A DNA stretch of 64,000 nucleotides from UBA1479 sp002706405 (GCA_963972255.1 CAXATO010000005.1:124001-188000), one strand, 5' to 3'. Numbered from the stretch's first letter, positions 8,340-17,882 are shown. The notes: generated from the sequence alone by a model not told the origin. Program-made: numbers and translations.

Positions 8340-8990
8340 TCAGCGCCGAACGATAAAGGTGAAATCGGGCAGGGGGGTGTCGTTGGTCATGGTCGTGCGG
8401 GGCGACAGTTCCGTTTTACAGAACGTCAGGAATTCGTCCCCGTCGACATAGAACAGCCCCTGATACCGTTCGACCGCGTCGGCGCGCAAAAGATTGAAGG
8501 CGAAGGTCTTGTCCGTCATGGCCCACAGTTCCCGCAGGCTTTCCTTCACGTAGTCCGCCCATTCGTCGATGTTGGCGCCCATGTGCATGTTGTAGGTGCC
8601 GCAGGCAAAGACGTAATCGGCCGGCTCAGTCACGGTGATTTTCTGCAGGAAACGGGCGCGGGGATCGCGGATGCGGGCGCGGGCGGCCTCGACCATCTTG
8701 CTCGACATGTCGTAGCCGACATAGGTCCCGCCCCGAAGGGCGGGGCTGTCTTTCAGGAAATCGAACAAGGCGCCGTATCCGCAGCCGAAATCGGCGACGG
8801 AAATACCGCCCGCCTGCTCGTCGGCCGGGTCGATGACGTCATACAGCCTTTCAAAGCGGACAAGCTGATGGTCTTCGCTTTTCCAGAAAACGGCGCGGGC
8901 ATCGGGGCCGAGTTCGGCCAGCCGACGTTCGTAGCTGCGCGCCACCGGCTTCAGCAGGCGGGCTGCTTTTTTGAAAAAGAACAAGGTCAT
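8340..8990 (-). CDS. Class I SAM-dependent methyltransferase
   Basis: 216 residues, convergent with the amidase (3-base gap). SAM motif I is VADFGCGYGALFDFL (residues 65-79), followed by GTYVGYDMSSKMVEAARAR, which holds the acidic residue that binds the ribose. The middle ADYVFACGTYNMHM matches strand 4 of small-molecule methyltransferases. The N terminus is basic and hydrophobic (MTLFFFKKAARLLKP). Substrate unknown. Neighbours give no hint beyond the glycan operon that follows YgfZ. Confidence 0.8.
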   Translation of the reverse strand: MTLFFFKKAARLLKPVARSYERRLAELGPDARAVFWKSEDHQLVRFERLYDVIDPADEQAGGISVADFGCGYGALFDFLKDSPALRGGTYVGYDMSSKMVEAARARIRDPRARFLQKITVTEPADYVFACGTYNMHMGANIDEWADYVKESLRELWAMTDKTFAFNLLRADAVERYQGLFYVDGDEFLTFCKTELSPRTTMTNDTPLPDFTFIVRR

Positions 8991-9031
8991 GGGCCGACAT
9001 TAGGCCCCGGGCCCGGGCGGAACCAGTTTCT

Positions 9032-9940
9032 TTACGATTCCGTCTGGAACTCGGCCCAATCCGGCTTGTGCGGCGTGATCCTGGCCCCGGCGGCCTCGAA
9101 CGGGCCACCGGCATCCAGATGTTCCAGGCGAATCATCGCAAGCCCTCGCCCACCCGTGCCGTCCGCAATGGTGGACCGAACCTCGCCCACTTCCTTGCCG
9201 TCCAGGGTTACCGGCGTGCCCCTCTCGGGCAGGGTGCCCTCGATCTCCACGGGCAGCAGACGTTTGCGGACCAAGCCGCGGTATTTGGTGCGGGCCGTCA
9301 GTTCCTGGCCCATGTAGCAGCCCTTTTTCCAGTCGATGCCGTTCAACTCGTCAAAGCCGCTTTCCAGCAGGATGGATTTGTCGACGATCAGGTCGCGGCT
9401 GCCATCGGGCACGCCGAGGCTCAGGCGGAGAACATCGTAGGACGCGCGGTCCCCGGCACGGAGGCCGAGCCCGCTGAGCGTCGCTTCCGCGCCATCGGTG
9501 GGGAGAATGGCCCGCGCCCCCAAGGCCGTCAGGCGCGGGTCGACGAACAGCACGCCGCCGTCCTTGGCCTGCGCCGCGCCGGCGTCGGAACCCAGGACGC
9601 CTGTGCCCGCTCCGCCGGGCAGGGCGGCGACGCGCCATTGCTCGCTTTGGTCCTCGATCGTGACCTTGGCGCGTAATTTGTAGAGCTTCAGGCGCTTGGC
9701 CAGATCGTCCAGGCGTGCACGCTCACCGTCCAGCAACAAGGTGCCTTCGGCGCCTTCGACGATGAAGAAATCGTGCAGGTATTTGCCCTGGGGCGTCAGC
9801 AGCGCCGCATGAATGGCCTGCGTGGGGGTGACCTTGTTGATATCGTTGGAAATCAGCCCCTGAAGGAAGGTTCGCGCGTTATCGCCGGCAAGGGCGAGCA
9901 CGCCGCGGTCTTCAAGGACGACATAGGTCTGTTCAGTCAT
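9032..9940 (-). CDS. ygfZ: YgfZ/CAF17 folate-binding Fe-S cluster maintenance protein
   Basis: 302 residues. The diagnostic motif KKGCYMGQE, with the folate-associated Cys, is present near residue 226. The N terminus TYVVLEDRGVLALAGDNART followed by FLQGLISND is typical of the family. I start at the ATG at 9940 (GGGATC upstream) rather than an ATG at 10006 lacking a ribosome site. These tetrahydrofolate-binding GcvT-like proteins help mature or repair some Fe-S enzymes, for example MiaB and, in mitochondria, aconitase and radical SAM proteins. About 180 bases upstream separate it from the divergent glycan operon; I see no clear promoter motif there. Confidence 0.9.
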   Translation of the reverse strand: MTEQTYVVLEDRGVLALAGDNARTFLQGLISNDINKVTPTQAIHAALLTPQGKYLHDFFIVEGAEGTLLLDGERARLDDLAKRLKLYKLRAKVTIEDQSEQWRVAALPGGAGTGVLGSDAGAAQAKDGGVLFVDPRLTALGARAILPTDGAEATLSGLGLRAGDRASYDVLRLSLGVPDGSRDLIVDKSILLESGFDELNGIDWKKGCYMGQELTARTKYRGLVRKRLLPVEIEGTLPERGTPVTLDGKEVGEVRSTIADGTGGRGLAMIRLEHLDAGGPFEAAGARITPHKPDWAEFQTES

Positions 9941-10121
9941 GTTCTGATCCCGAAAATGGATGGGTACCGGAGCCCTGAATATGGGAGTCCCCAGCGGCCT
10001 AGGCAACAGGGGATGGTGGCCCTATAAGACGGGGGATGTATAAAATCGGCTGCAACCAGGGAATGGGCGGAAACTTGCCCATGAAATCGCCCGGCTGAAA
10101 CAGCCCGAGAAACGATAGGTT

Positions 10122-11084
10122 ATGGCAAAAAGCATCCTGTTCGTCACGGCGACGCGGATCGGTGACGCGGTCCTGTCCATGGGGATTCTGGGCCGTTTGG
10201 TCCGGGACAACCCGGGGGCGCGGGTGACCGTCGCCTGTGGGCGGGCCGCGGCCCCCCTGTTCGATGCCGTGCCCGGTCTGGAGCGGGTCATTATCCTGGA
10301 TAAAAAGCCCTATTCCCTGCACTGGCTGGGATTGTGGACGGAATGCGTCGGGCGGTGGTGGTCGATCCTGGTCGACCTGCGCAACGCGCCCCTGACCTAC
10401 CTGATCCCGGGTGCCCGGAAATTCCGCATGGGGCGCAAGGGGGCGGGCCACCGGCTCGAGCGTTATGCCCAGGTCATGGGGATCACCGCCGATGTGCCGA
10501 CGCCGACGATCTGGATCACCGATGCGCACCGCGCCACGGCGGATCGCCTGATGCCCAAGGATCGCCCGATATTGGCCATCGGCCCCACGGCCAATTGGCA
10601 GGGAAAGACCTGGCCCCAGGATCGCTTTACGGATCTGGTGGCGCGGCTGACCGGCGATCAAGGCCTTCTGCCGGGGGCGGCCGTTGCCGTATTCGGCCAT
10701 GAGACGGAGCGGGACTCCGTGCAAGGATTCCTGGACAGCATCCCCGAGGACCGGCGCATCGACCTGGTGGGGCAGATTTCCCTGCTGGAAGCCTATGCCT
10801 GCCTGGAACGGGCGTCGCTTTATGTCGGCAACGATTCCGGGCTGATGCATCTGGCGGCGGCCGCGGGCGTGCCGACCCTGGGGCTGTTCGGTCCGACGCA
10901 GGATCAGCTGTATGGCCCCTGGGGCGCCCATTGCCGTGCCGTACGCGGAACGGCCTTCCTGGAAATTTTTCCCGAAAATTACGACTGGGAAAATTCGCCG
11001 TCCCTGATGAACACCTTGTCCGTCGATGCCGTCGCGGACGCGGCCCGCGACCTGTGGATCGATTGCAAGGAGGCGGCGTCGTGA
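10122..11084 (+). CDS. Glycosyltransferase family 9 (heptosyltransferase-like)
   Basis: 320 residues. The N terminus has the GT-B nucleotide-binding start ILFVTATRIGDAVLSMGIL. The second domain has the heptosyltransferase signature: IGPTANWQGKTWPQDRFTDL, then YVGNDSGLMHLAAAAGVP followed by TLGLFGP. By family it transfers ADP-heptose or a similar sugar to lipid A-core. It is the first gene of a glycan operon; its stop overlaps the next start (GTGA). No other core genes (waaA, kdsA) are in the window, so the acceptor is unproven. Confidence 0.88.
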   Translation: MAKSILFVTATRIGDAVLSMGILGRLVRDNPGARVTVACGRAAAPLFDAVPGLERVIILDKKPYSLHWLGLWTECVGRWWSILVDLRNAPLTYLIPGARKFRMGRKGAGHRLERYAQVMGITADVPTPTIWITDAHRATADRLMPKDRPILAIGPTANWQGKTWPQDRFTDLVARLTGDQGLLPGAAVAVFGHETERDSVQGFLDSIPEDRRIDLVGQISLLEAYACLERASLYVGNDSGLMHLAAAAGVPTLGLFGPTQDQLYGPWGAHCRAVRGTAFLEIFPENYDWENSPSLMNTLSVDAVADAARDLWIDCKEAAS

Positions 11085-11866
11085 CCGGCCCCCGACTGTC
11101 CATCGTCGTCTGCGCCCATAACGAGGCGGCGCATCTGGCGGATTGCCTGGCGACCCTCGGCTTCGGCGATGAACTGGTCGTGCTGGCCGACAAATGCACG
11201 GACGCGACGGCGGAAATCGCCCGCCGCTTCACGGACCGGGTGATCGAAGGGGCCTGGGATCCGGAAGGAACCCGCCGCAACGCCGCTATCGATGCGTGCA
11301 GCGGCGACTGGGTCCTGGAAGTCGACGCCGATGAACGGGTGCCCGAGGCCTTGGCCCGGGAAATCCGCACGGTCATCGCGACCACCCCCCACGATTGGCA
11401 TGAAATCCTGGTCGACAATTACATCGGCGGCCGGCTGGTGCGCTGGGGCTGGGGCGCGAGCTTCGGCAAGGCCGCTTATCCGGGCCTGTTCAAGAAGGGG
11501 GTCAAGCGTTGGGGGCCGCAGCGGGTCCATCCCGCCCTGACGTGGAGCGGCGCCAAGGGGCCCATGTTGACCAACCGCCTTGATCATTATGTGGACCGCA
11601 ACATTTCCGACATGCTCAAACGCCTCGACAGCTACACCACGGCGCGGGCGGCGGATCTGCGGGACACGGGGCAGGTCGGCTCCTTCGCCAACAACCTACG
11701 CCGCTTCTTCACCCGCTTCTTCAAATGCTACGTGCGGCGCAAGGGCTACCGCGAAGGCGGCTATGGATTCCTGATCGCACTTTGCGCCGGCCTTTATCCG
11801 TTGATTTCGCACCTGAAGGCGCGGCTCGAGGACGAAGCCGGAAATCCGAAAAGCGGGGAGGCCTGA
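11081..11866 (+). CDS. Glycosyltransferase family 2 (WaaE/KdtX-like)
   Basis: 261 residues. GTG at 11081 has AAGGAGG upstream and overlaps the previous stop; the open frame further 5' is only readthrough inside the GT9 gene. The GT-A fold is shown by LSIVVCAHNEAAHLADCLAT, ELVVLADKCTDATAEIA, and the metal-binding WVLEVDADERVP. The segment WDPEGTRRNAAI is typical of WaaE-type LPS core beta-glucosyltransferases. The basic C terminus (RFFTRFFKCYVRRKGYR) fits peripheral membrane contact. It probably extends the LPS inner core after the GT9 enzyme. Confidence 0.87.
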   Translation: MTGPRLSIVVCAHNEAAHLADCLATLGFGDELVVLADKCTDATAEIARRFTDRVIEGAWDPEGTRRNAAIDACSGDWVLEVDADERVPEALAREIRTVIATTPHDWHEILVDNYIGGRLVRWGWGASFGKAAYPGLFKKGVKRWGPQRVHPALTWSGAKGPMLTNRLDHYVDRNISDMLKRLDSYTTARAADLRDTGQVGSFANNLRRFFTRFFKCYVRRKGYREGGYGFLIALCAGLYPLISHLKARLEDEAGNPKSGEA

Positions 11867-12901
11867 ATGGCGCGCATCGTTCTGGCCGACGACGGCATCG
11901 AATTCGACGGCCGCACGCCCGGGGAACGCCCGCTCGGCGGGGCGGAAAGCTCCCTCGTGTTCCTGATGGAAACGCTGGCGGCGCGCGGGCACGAGGTCTC
12001 GGTCCATAACAATTGCCGGGGCCCCCTGGTTCATAAGGGAGTGACCTGGGCCCCCTTGACGGCGGGAATGCCCGACAAGGCGGATCTGTTCATCGCCAAC
12101 CGGGGGGATAAGGTCCTGCCGCTGATGCCCCAGGCGGGCCGAACCGTGTTCTGGACCCACAATCCGGCGACCTACATGGTCAAGTGGCGCTACCTCACGA
12201 AGCTGTGGAAATACGCCGATGCCATCGTCTTTATCGGCGACTATCACGCAACGACCTATCCCGGCTGGTGTCCGGTCAAAAATCGCGTGGTCATTCCCTA
12301 CGGTTTGCCAGACGATTTCTGCAACGCCCAGCCGGCCGCGGCTCCCCCCGGTCCGCGGGCGGTATTTTCCTCCAACCCGCTTCGTGGGCTCGACTGGCTG
12401 CTCGACCGCTGGTCCCAGGATATCCAGCCCCAAGTGCCGGGCGCGGAACTGGTTCTGTTCACGGGGGCGGCCGTCTACGGCAGCGCGGGGGATCGCAAGG
12501 CGGACCCCATGGCGAAAGTTCTCGACAAGGCGAAATCGTTGGAAGACAAAGGGGTCCGATTGCCGGGCCCGGTGCCCAAGCAACGCCTTATCGACGAATT
12601 CCGGCAGGCCAGATGCATGCTTTATCGGGGTGACATCAACGAGACCTTCTGCATGGCCGTGGGCGAGGCTCAGGCCATGGGGATGCCTGCCGTGGTGACC
12701 GATCTCGGCTCCATGCGCGAGCGGGTGATCGACGGCGAAACGGGCTTCGTCGCGCGTGATGACCGGGCCTTCGCCGATGCCGCCGTGAAGCTGTTGAGCG
12801 ACGACACCCTGTGGTCCGCGCAACAGGCGGCGGCGCTGAAAAAACAACGGTTATGGCGCTGGCCCGAAGCGGCCGAAGCCTGGGAAAGGTTGCTGCCATG
12901 A
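11867..12901 (+). CDS. Glycosyltransferase family 4
   Basis: 344 residues starting directly after the GT2 stop. GT-B fold: N-terminal domain with RPLGGAESSLVFLMETLAARGHE split as GGAESS plus a helix, the middle VFWTHNPATYMVKWRYLTK, and the C-terminal donor-binding motif around GEAQAMGMPAVVTDLGSM followed by RERVIDGETGFVA. Family members use nucleotide sugars with retention of configuration. It overlaps the next GT4 gene by ATGA, so both are made from the same transcript. The specific sugar cannot be told. Confidence 0.85.
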   Translation: MARIVLADDGIEFDGRTPGERPLGGAESSLVFLMETLAARGHEVSVHNNCRGPLVHKGVTWAPLTAGMPDKADLFIANRGDKVLPLMPQAGRTVFWTHNPATYMVKWRYLTKLWKYADAIVFIGDYHATTYPGWCPVKNRVVIPYGLPDDFCNAQPAAAPPGPRAVFSSNPLRGLDWLLDRWSQDIQPQVPGAELVLFTGAAVYGSAGDRKADPMAKVLDKAKSLEDKGVRLPGPVPKQRLIDEFRQARCMLYRGDINETFCMAVGEAQAMGMPAVVTDLGSMRERVIDGETGFVARDDRAFADAAVKLLSDDTLWSAQQAAALKKQRLWRWPEAAEAWERLLP

Positions 12902-13932
12902 AGGTATTGCAGGCCATGGCGGGGGCGGAATTCGGCGGCGCCGAGGCATTTTTCGTGCGCCTTGTCCGCGCCTTGCATCGCGCCGGGCTGGATCAGCGCG
13001 TGCTGATCCGCGAGAACAAGGCCCGCGCGAATTCTTTGCGCGAAGCCGGGATCGAGCCCTTGGAACTGCCCTTCGGCGGCATGCTCGACCGTCGCACGCC
13101 GCGCGCCTTCAAGCACGAGATCAAGACCTTCCAGCCGCAGGTCGTGATGACCTGGATGAACCGCGCCAGCAAGATGTGCCCCAAGGGCGATTTCGTTCAG
13201 GTCGGCCGTCTGGGCGGCTATTACGACCTGAAATACTATCGCAATTGCGACCATCTGATCGGCAATACGGAAGACATCGTCAGCCATATCGTCGACCAGG
13301 GCTGGGACAAGAGCCGTGCCCATTACCTGCCCAATTTCGTGTCCGAGGATCAGGCGGAACCGCTCAGCCGCCGCTCCCTCTACACGCCGGAAAACGCGGC
13401 GCTGATCCTGGCCATGGGGCGGCTGCACGAAAACAAGGCCTTCGATGTTCTGCTGCGTGCCATGGCGCGGGTGCCCAACACCTATCTGTGGCTTGCCGGC
13501 GACGGACCGTTGCGCGAAAGCCTGGAAAAGCAGGCCGAAGACCTGGGTATCAAGCCCCGAGTCCGCTTCTTGGGGTGGCGCGAGGATACGGCGGCATTGT
13601 TCGCCGCCTGCGATCTGTTCGTCTGTCCGTCCCGGCATGAGCCCTTGGGAAATGTGGTGTTGGAAGCCTGGGCCCAGGGGGTTCCCTTGATCGCCGCCGA
13701 CAGCATGGGGCCGGGCACCCTGATCGAACATATGGATTCCGGCATCCTGGTGCCCGTCGACGATTCCGACGCCCTGGCCCGCGCGATCCGCGCCGTGATC
13801 GACGATTACGACCTGGCGGACCACATCGCCCGCCGCGGCCGCGAGGTCTATGAGGAGAAATTCACGGAAGGCCAGGTCGTGAAGCGTTACCTCGACTTCT
13901 TTCAAACGATTGTCGCCAATCGGGCAAACTGA
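12898..13932 (+). CDS. Glycosyltransferase family 4
   Basis: 344 residues. The ATG at 12898 overlaps the preceding stop (ATGA); an earlier in-frame ATG at 12811 lies inside that gene. GT-B features: AGAEFGGAEAFFVRLVRAL at the N terminus, LAMGRLHENKAFDVLLRAM and YLWLAGDGPLRESLEKQA in the second domain, and the E-x7-E donor motif in CPSRHEPLGNVVLEAWAQG. It belongs to the same family as the gene before but is not a close copy. It likely adds a later sugar to the same glycan. Confidence 0.87.
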   Translation: MKVLQAMAGAEFGGAEAFFVRLVRALHRAGLDQRVLIRENKARANSLREAGIEPLELPFGGMLDRRTPRAFKHEIKTFQPQVVMTWMNRASKMCPKGDFVQVGRLGGYYDLKYYRNCDHLIGNTEDIVSHIVDQGWDKSRAHYLPNFVSEDQAEPLSRRSLYTPENAALILAMGRLHENKAFDVLLRAMARVPNTYLWLAGDGPLRESLEKQAEDLGIKPRVRFLGWREDTAALFAACDLFVCPSRHEPLGNVVLEAWAQGVPLIAADSMGPGTLIEHMDSGILVPVDDSDALARAIRAVIDDYDLADHIARRGREVYEEKFTEGQVVKRYLDFFQTIVANRAN

Positions 13933-13946
13933 CGTAAGATCATCCC

Positions 13947-15725
13947 ATGTGCGGTATCGCAGGCATCATGACACGAGACGGCTCCGCCCCGCCGGCGGAG
14001 GTTCTCGACGCGCTGGCCGGTGCCCTGGCCCATCGCGGGCCTGACGGGCATGGCCGCCATGTGGACGGCGACGTGGGCCTGATTCAGACGCGGCTGGCCA
14101 TCATCGACCTGGAAACGGGCGATCAGCCGATCGCCGCCAAGGGGCCCGACGGCAACGAGGCGGTCCTGGTCGCCAACGGCGAAATCTACAATTACGTCGA
14201 GGTTAAGCTCGACCTGGGCCGCGTGCCCTTCAAGACGCGCTCCGACTGCGAGGTTCCGCTGCAGCTTTACCTGCGCGAGGAACTGGCCTTTACCGACCAT
14301 CTGCGCGGCATGTACGCCATCGCCATCCACGACCGGGCCCGTGACCGCCTGATCCTGACCCGCGATCCCTTCGGCATCAAACCGTTGTATTTCACCCAGT
14401 CGGGATCGGCCTTCGCCTTTGCGTCCGAGCCGCAGGCGCTGATCCGTGCCGGACTGGCGACGGCCCGCCTCAATGAGAACGCGCGGGACGAGATGCTGCA
14501 GATGCAGTTTTCCTGCGGCCGGGAAACACCCTTCGCCGGAATCGAACGGGTGCTGCCGGGCGAAACCCTGATCGTGGAGAAGGGGCGGGTGATCGGGCGC
14601 AACCAGATGACGGTCCTGCCCGACGGCGCGCCCAAGAGCCTGACCCGTTCCGATGCCCTGATGCGGTTGGATGATCTGCTCGACGACGCGGTCGGCGTGC
14701 ATCAGCGCTCGGACGTGCCCTACGGCATGTTCTTTTCCGGAGGGATCGATTCCACGATCTTGCTGGCCATGATGTCGCGCCTGAACGAGCGGCCCGTCAC
14801 CGCCTTCACCGCCGGATTCTCGGGCACCCAGGTCCATGATGAACGCGCCCTGGCCCGCGAGATCGCCGCCCATGTGGGCGCCGACCATCACGAGGTCGAA
14901 TTCGGCGCCGCGGATTTTTGGGACCTGCTGCCGGAAATCGCCGCCGCCGTCGATGACCCGGCGGCCGATTACGCCGTGCTGCCCAGCTATAAATTGGCCC
15001 AGACGGCCCGCGCGGCCGGGATCAAGGTGATCCTGTCGGGCGAGGGCGGAGACGAGGTTTTCGCCGGCTACGGCCGCTATCGCCGGGCCACGCGCTGGCG
15101 CCTTCTGGGCGGCCGCCCCATGCGCGAGCGCGGCACGCTGGAAGGCCTGGGCGTTCTGCGCGAGGAAAACCGGACTTGGCGCAATGGCCTTGCGGCGGCA
15201 GAGGAGGAGGCCCAAGGCAACGGCTGGACGCCGCTGCAGCGGGTCCAGGCCATGGATATGGCCGACTGGCTGCCCAACGATCTTCTGACCAAGCTGGACC
15301 GCTGCCTGATGGCCCATGGGGTCGAGGGGCGGGTGCCGTTCCTGGACCCCAAGCTGGCGGCCTTCGGTTTCGGCTTGCCCGATGCCCTGAAAGTGCGGCG
15401 CGGACGCGGCAAGTGGATTTTGCGCAAGTGGCTGGAGAAGGTCGTGCCGATGTCCCGGCCGTTCGCCGCCAAGCGCGGCTTCACCGTGCCGGTGGGCGAA
15501 TGGATCGCGGCCGAGGGTCAGCGTCTGGGCCCCTTGGTCGCGGCCCAGCCCGGCGTTGCCGAAATCTGCCGCCCGGATGCGGTCACCAGCCTGTTCCGCA
15601 ATGCCGGGAAGCGCGAGATGCAGGCGGCCTGGACGCTTTTGTTTTATGCCGTGTGGCATCAGCACCACATCCTGGGCGGCGTGCCCAAGGGGGGTGTTCT
15701 CGAAGTTTTAGGAGAGGCCGTCTAA
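13947..15725 (+). CDS. asnB: Asparagine synthase (glutamine-hydrolysing), AsnB type
   Basis: 592 residues. Two domains: a class II glutaminase with the catalytic Cys2 (MCGIAGIM) plus RLAIIDL, NGEIYNY and RDPFGIKPLYF; then the synthetase domain with the ATP loop FSGGIDSTILLAMM, AGFSG, SGEGGDEVFAGYGRY and FLDPKLAAFGFGLP. It converts aspartate or a carboxylate on another molecule to an amide with glutamine and ATP. Paralogues inside glycan operons often amidate sugar acids, and the four glycosyltransferases upstream (14-base gap) support that here; plain asparagine synthesis is equally possible. Confidence 0.88.
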   Translation: MCGIAGIMTRDGSAPPAEVLDALAGALAHRGPDGHGRHVDGDVGLIQTRLAIIDLETGDQPIAAKGPDGNEAVLVANGEIYNYVEVKLDLGRVPFKTRSDCEVPLQLYLREELAFTDHLRGMYAIAIHDRARDRLILTRDPFGIKPLYFTQSGSAFAFASEPQALIRAGLATARLNENARDEMLQMQFSCGRETPFAGIERVLPGETLIVEKGRVIGRNQMTVLPDGAPKSLTRSDALMRLDDLLDDAVGVHQRSDVPYGMFFSGGIDSTILLAMMSRLNERPVTAFTAGFSGTQVHDERALAREIAAHVGADHHEVEFGAADFWDLLPEIAAAVDDPAADYAVLPSYKLAQTARAAGIKVILSGEGGDEVFAGYGRYRRATRWRLLGGRPMRERGTLEGLGVLREENRTWRNGLAAAEEEAQGNGWTPLQRVQAMDMADWLPNDLLTKLDRCLMAHGVEGRVPFLDPKLAAFGFGLPDALKVRRGRGKWILRKWLEKVVPMSRPFAAKRGFTVPVGEWIAAEGQRLGPLVAAQPGVAEICRPDAVTSLFRNAGKREMQAAWTLLFYAVWHQHHILGGVPKGGVLEVLGEAV

Positions 15726-15728
15726 ACC

Positions 15729-16775
15729 GTGACCAACCCGCAGACCCTGACGATCCGCCGGCCCGACGACTGGCATGTGCATTTCCGTGACGGCACCATG
15801 ATGGCCGCCGTCGTGCCCTTCACGGCGCGCCAGATGGCCCGCGCCATCGTCATGCCGAACCTGGTGCCGCCGGTGACCACGGCGGCCCTGGCATCGGCCT
15901 ACCGTGACCGTATCCTGGCCGCCGTGCCGGAGGGCGTCGACTTCACGCCGCTGATGACCGCCTATCTGACCGACAACACGGACCCGGACGACCTCGCCGC
16001 CGGGTTCCGCGACGGCGTACTGACGGCGGTGAAGTACTATCCCGCGGGGGCGACCACCAATTCGGACAGCGGCGTCACGTCAATCGACAAGGTCACGCCC
16101 GTTCTGGAACGCATGGCCGACATCGGCATGCCGCTTTTGGTGCATGGCGAGGTGACGGATGCCGACGTCGACGTGTTCGACCGCGAGGCCGTGTTCATCG
16201 AGCGCACCCTGGCGCCCCTGGCGGCGCGCCTGCCGGGCCTGAAGATCGTGTTCGAACACATCACCACGGCCGACGCCGTGGCCTTCGTCGAAGGGGCGGG
16301 GGCCAATGTCGGCGCCACGGTCACGGCCCATCATCTGGTCATCAACCGCACGGACATCTTCCGGGGCGGCATCCGCCCGCATCTTTACTGCCTGCCCATC
16401 GCCAAGCGTGAACGCCACCGCCAGGCCCTGGTCAAGGCCGCGACCTCGGGCAATGCCAAGTTCTTCCTGGGCACCGACACGGCCCCCCACGCGGCCCATG
16501 CCAAGGAAACGGCCTGCGGCTGTGCCGGCATCTTTTCCGCCCCGGCGGCGATCGAGGTCTATGCCGAAGTGTTTGACGAGGCAGGGGCCTTGGACAAGCT
16601 GGAAGCCTTCGCGTCGCTCAACGGCCCGGCGTTCTACGGCCTGCCCGTGAACGAGACGACGATGACCCTGGAACGCCAGCCTTGGGACCAGCCCGAGGCC
16701 GTGGACCTGCCGGGCGGTGACCGCCTGGTTTCCTTCCGGGGCGGGGAGACGCTTTCCTGGCGGTTGGTGGGCTGA
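15729..16775 (+). CDS. pyrC: Dihydroorotase, class II
   Basis: 348 residues, the usual length of the E. coli-type enzyme. GTG start 3 bases after asnB. Metal ligands are DWHVHFRDG, the carbamylated Lys in VKYYPAGATTNSDSGV, the histidines in LLVHGEV and FEHITTADAV, and the catalytic Asp in LGTDTAPH. The C terminus has the conserved FYGLPVNE. It closes carbamoyl-aspartate to dihydroorotate in pyrimidine synthesis, in the cytoplasm. Its placement at the end of a glycan operon looks accidental. Confidence 0.95.
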   Translation: MTNPQTLTIRRPDDWHVHFRDGTMMAAVVPFTARQMARAIVMPNLVPPVTTAALASAYRDRILAAVPEGVDFTPLMTAYLTDNTDPDDLAAGFRDGVLTAVKYYPAGATTNSDSGVTSIDKVTPVLERMADIGMPLLVHGEVTDADVDVFDREAVFIERTLAPLAARLPGLKIVFEHITTADAVAFVEGAGANVGATVTAHHLVINRTDIFRGGIRPHLYCLPIAKRERHRQALVKAATSGNAKFFLGTDTAPHAAHAKETACGCAGIFSAPAAIEVYAEVFDEAGALDKLEAFASLNGPAFYGLPVNETTMTLERQPWDQPEAVDLPGGDRLVSFRGGETLSWRLVG

Positions 16776-16788
16776 TCTCGGTCTCCCG

Positions 16789-16817
16789 TTGACCCGGGGC
16801 GGGCGGTTCTCTACACC
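16789..16817 (+). promoter_or_regulatory. Putative sigma-70 promoter for the AcuI-like gene
   Basis: TTGACC and TACACC are separated by exactly 17 bases in the gap between pyrC and the next gene, about 50 bases before its start. The -35 is 5/6 to consensus; the -10 is weak. Confidence 0.35.
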
Positions 16818-16865
16818 CATAAACAACCCATCCACACCGAACCACCGATCCCGGGAGGCATGCCC

Positions 16866-17861
16866 ATGTCCACGTTCAAAGGACTTTTGCTCGAAGAAAC
16901 CGACGGCAAGGTCACGTCGTCCATTCAGGACATCGACGAGGCCCGCTTGCCCGAGGGCGACGTCACCGTCGCCGTCAAATATTCCACGGTCAACTACAAG
17001 GACGGCATGGTCATCAACGGCCTGGGCCGGCTGGTGCGCGATTATCCGCATGTTTCGGGCATCGATTTTTCCGGTGTGGTCGAAGCCTCCGACAACCCCA
17101 ACTACAAGCCCGGCGACGAAGTCATCCTGACCGGCTGGCGCGTGGGCGAGGTTCATTGGGGCGGTCATGCCCAGAAGGCGCGGGTCAAGGGCGACTGGCT
17201 GGTGCCCATGCCCAAGGGCCTGGACCTGAAGCGTGCGATGGCCATCGGCACGGCGGGCTTTACGGCCATGCTGGCGATCATGACCCTCGAAGATCACGGC
17301 CTGACGCCGGAAAACGACGGCGAGGTGCTGGTCACCGGCGGCTCCGGCGGCGTCGGCTCCGTCGCCACCTCGATCCTGGCCAATCTGGGCTACCGGGTCG
17401 CGGCCTCCACGGGCAGCCCGGAATCCCACGCCTATCTGAAGGACCTGGGGGCGACCACCATCGTCGACCGGGCCGAGCTGGAAGAAGCGCCGAAGGGGCC
17501 GCTCGCCCGCGAACGCTGGTCCGGCGCGATCGATAACGTGGGTGGGCCGACCCTGCATACGGTGCTGGCGACCCTCAAGTACTGGGGCACCTGCGCCTCC
17601 GTCGGCAATGCCGGGTCGTTCAAGCTGGAAACCACAGTGCTGCCGTTCCTTTTGCGCGGCATCAACCTGTGCGGCATCGACAGCGCCACCTGCCCCACGG
17701 GCCGGCGTGTCGCCGCCTGGAACCGCATCGCCAAGGACCTGCCGCTCGACAAGCTGGACGCGCTGACGGAAACGGCATCCTTAAGCGATCTGCCGGACCT
17801 CGCCGGCAAGATCCTCAAAGGCCAGCTGCGCGGGCGCACGGTGATCGACGTCAATTCCTGA
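16866..17861 (+). CDS. acuI: AcuI/YhdH-type acrylyl-CoA reductase (medium-chain reductase)
   Basis: 331 residues. The ATG at 16866 is 7 bases from GGGAGG; the one at 16860 is too close. Family marks: TVNYKDGMVINGLGRLVRDY, PHVSGIDFSGVVE, LTGWRVGEVHWGGHAQKARV, and the nucleotide loop TGGSGGVGSVATSIL. There are no structural zinc cysteines, as expected for the YhdH/AcuI group. It reduces acryloyl-CoA to propionyl-CoA with NADPH, either for DMSP breakdown or to detoxify acryloyl-CoA. No dmd or other DMSP genes are nearby, so the physiological role is open. Confidence 0.82.
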   Translation: MSTFKGLLLEETDGKVTSSIQDIDEARLPEGDVTVAVKYSTVNYKDGMVINGLGRLVRDYPHVSGIDFSGVVEASDNPNYKPGDEVILTGWRVGEVHWGGHAQKARVKGDWLVPMPKGLDLKRAMAIGTAGFTAMLAIMTLEDHGLTPENDGEVLVTGGSGGVGSVATSILANLGYRVAASTGSPESHAYLKDLGATTIVDRAELEEAPKGPLARERWSGAIDNVGGPTLHTVLATLKYWGTCASVGNAGSFKLETTVLPFLLRGINLCGIDSATCPTGRRVAAWNRIAKDLPLDKLDALTETASLSDLPDLAGKILKGQLRGRTVIDVNS

Positions 17862-17882
17862 TTTCAGGTTGGGAGCGTGAGC

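Noticed and set aside
13902..15668. Long minus-strand open frame over asnB
   Set aside because: Shadow of a clearly coding plus-strand gene; no recognisable protein.
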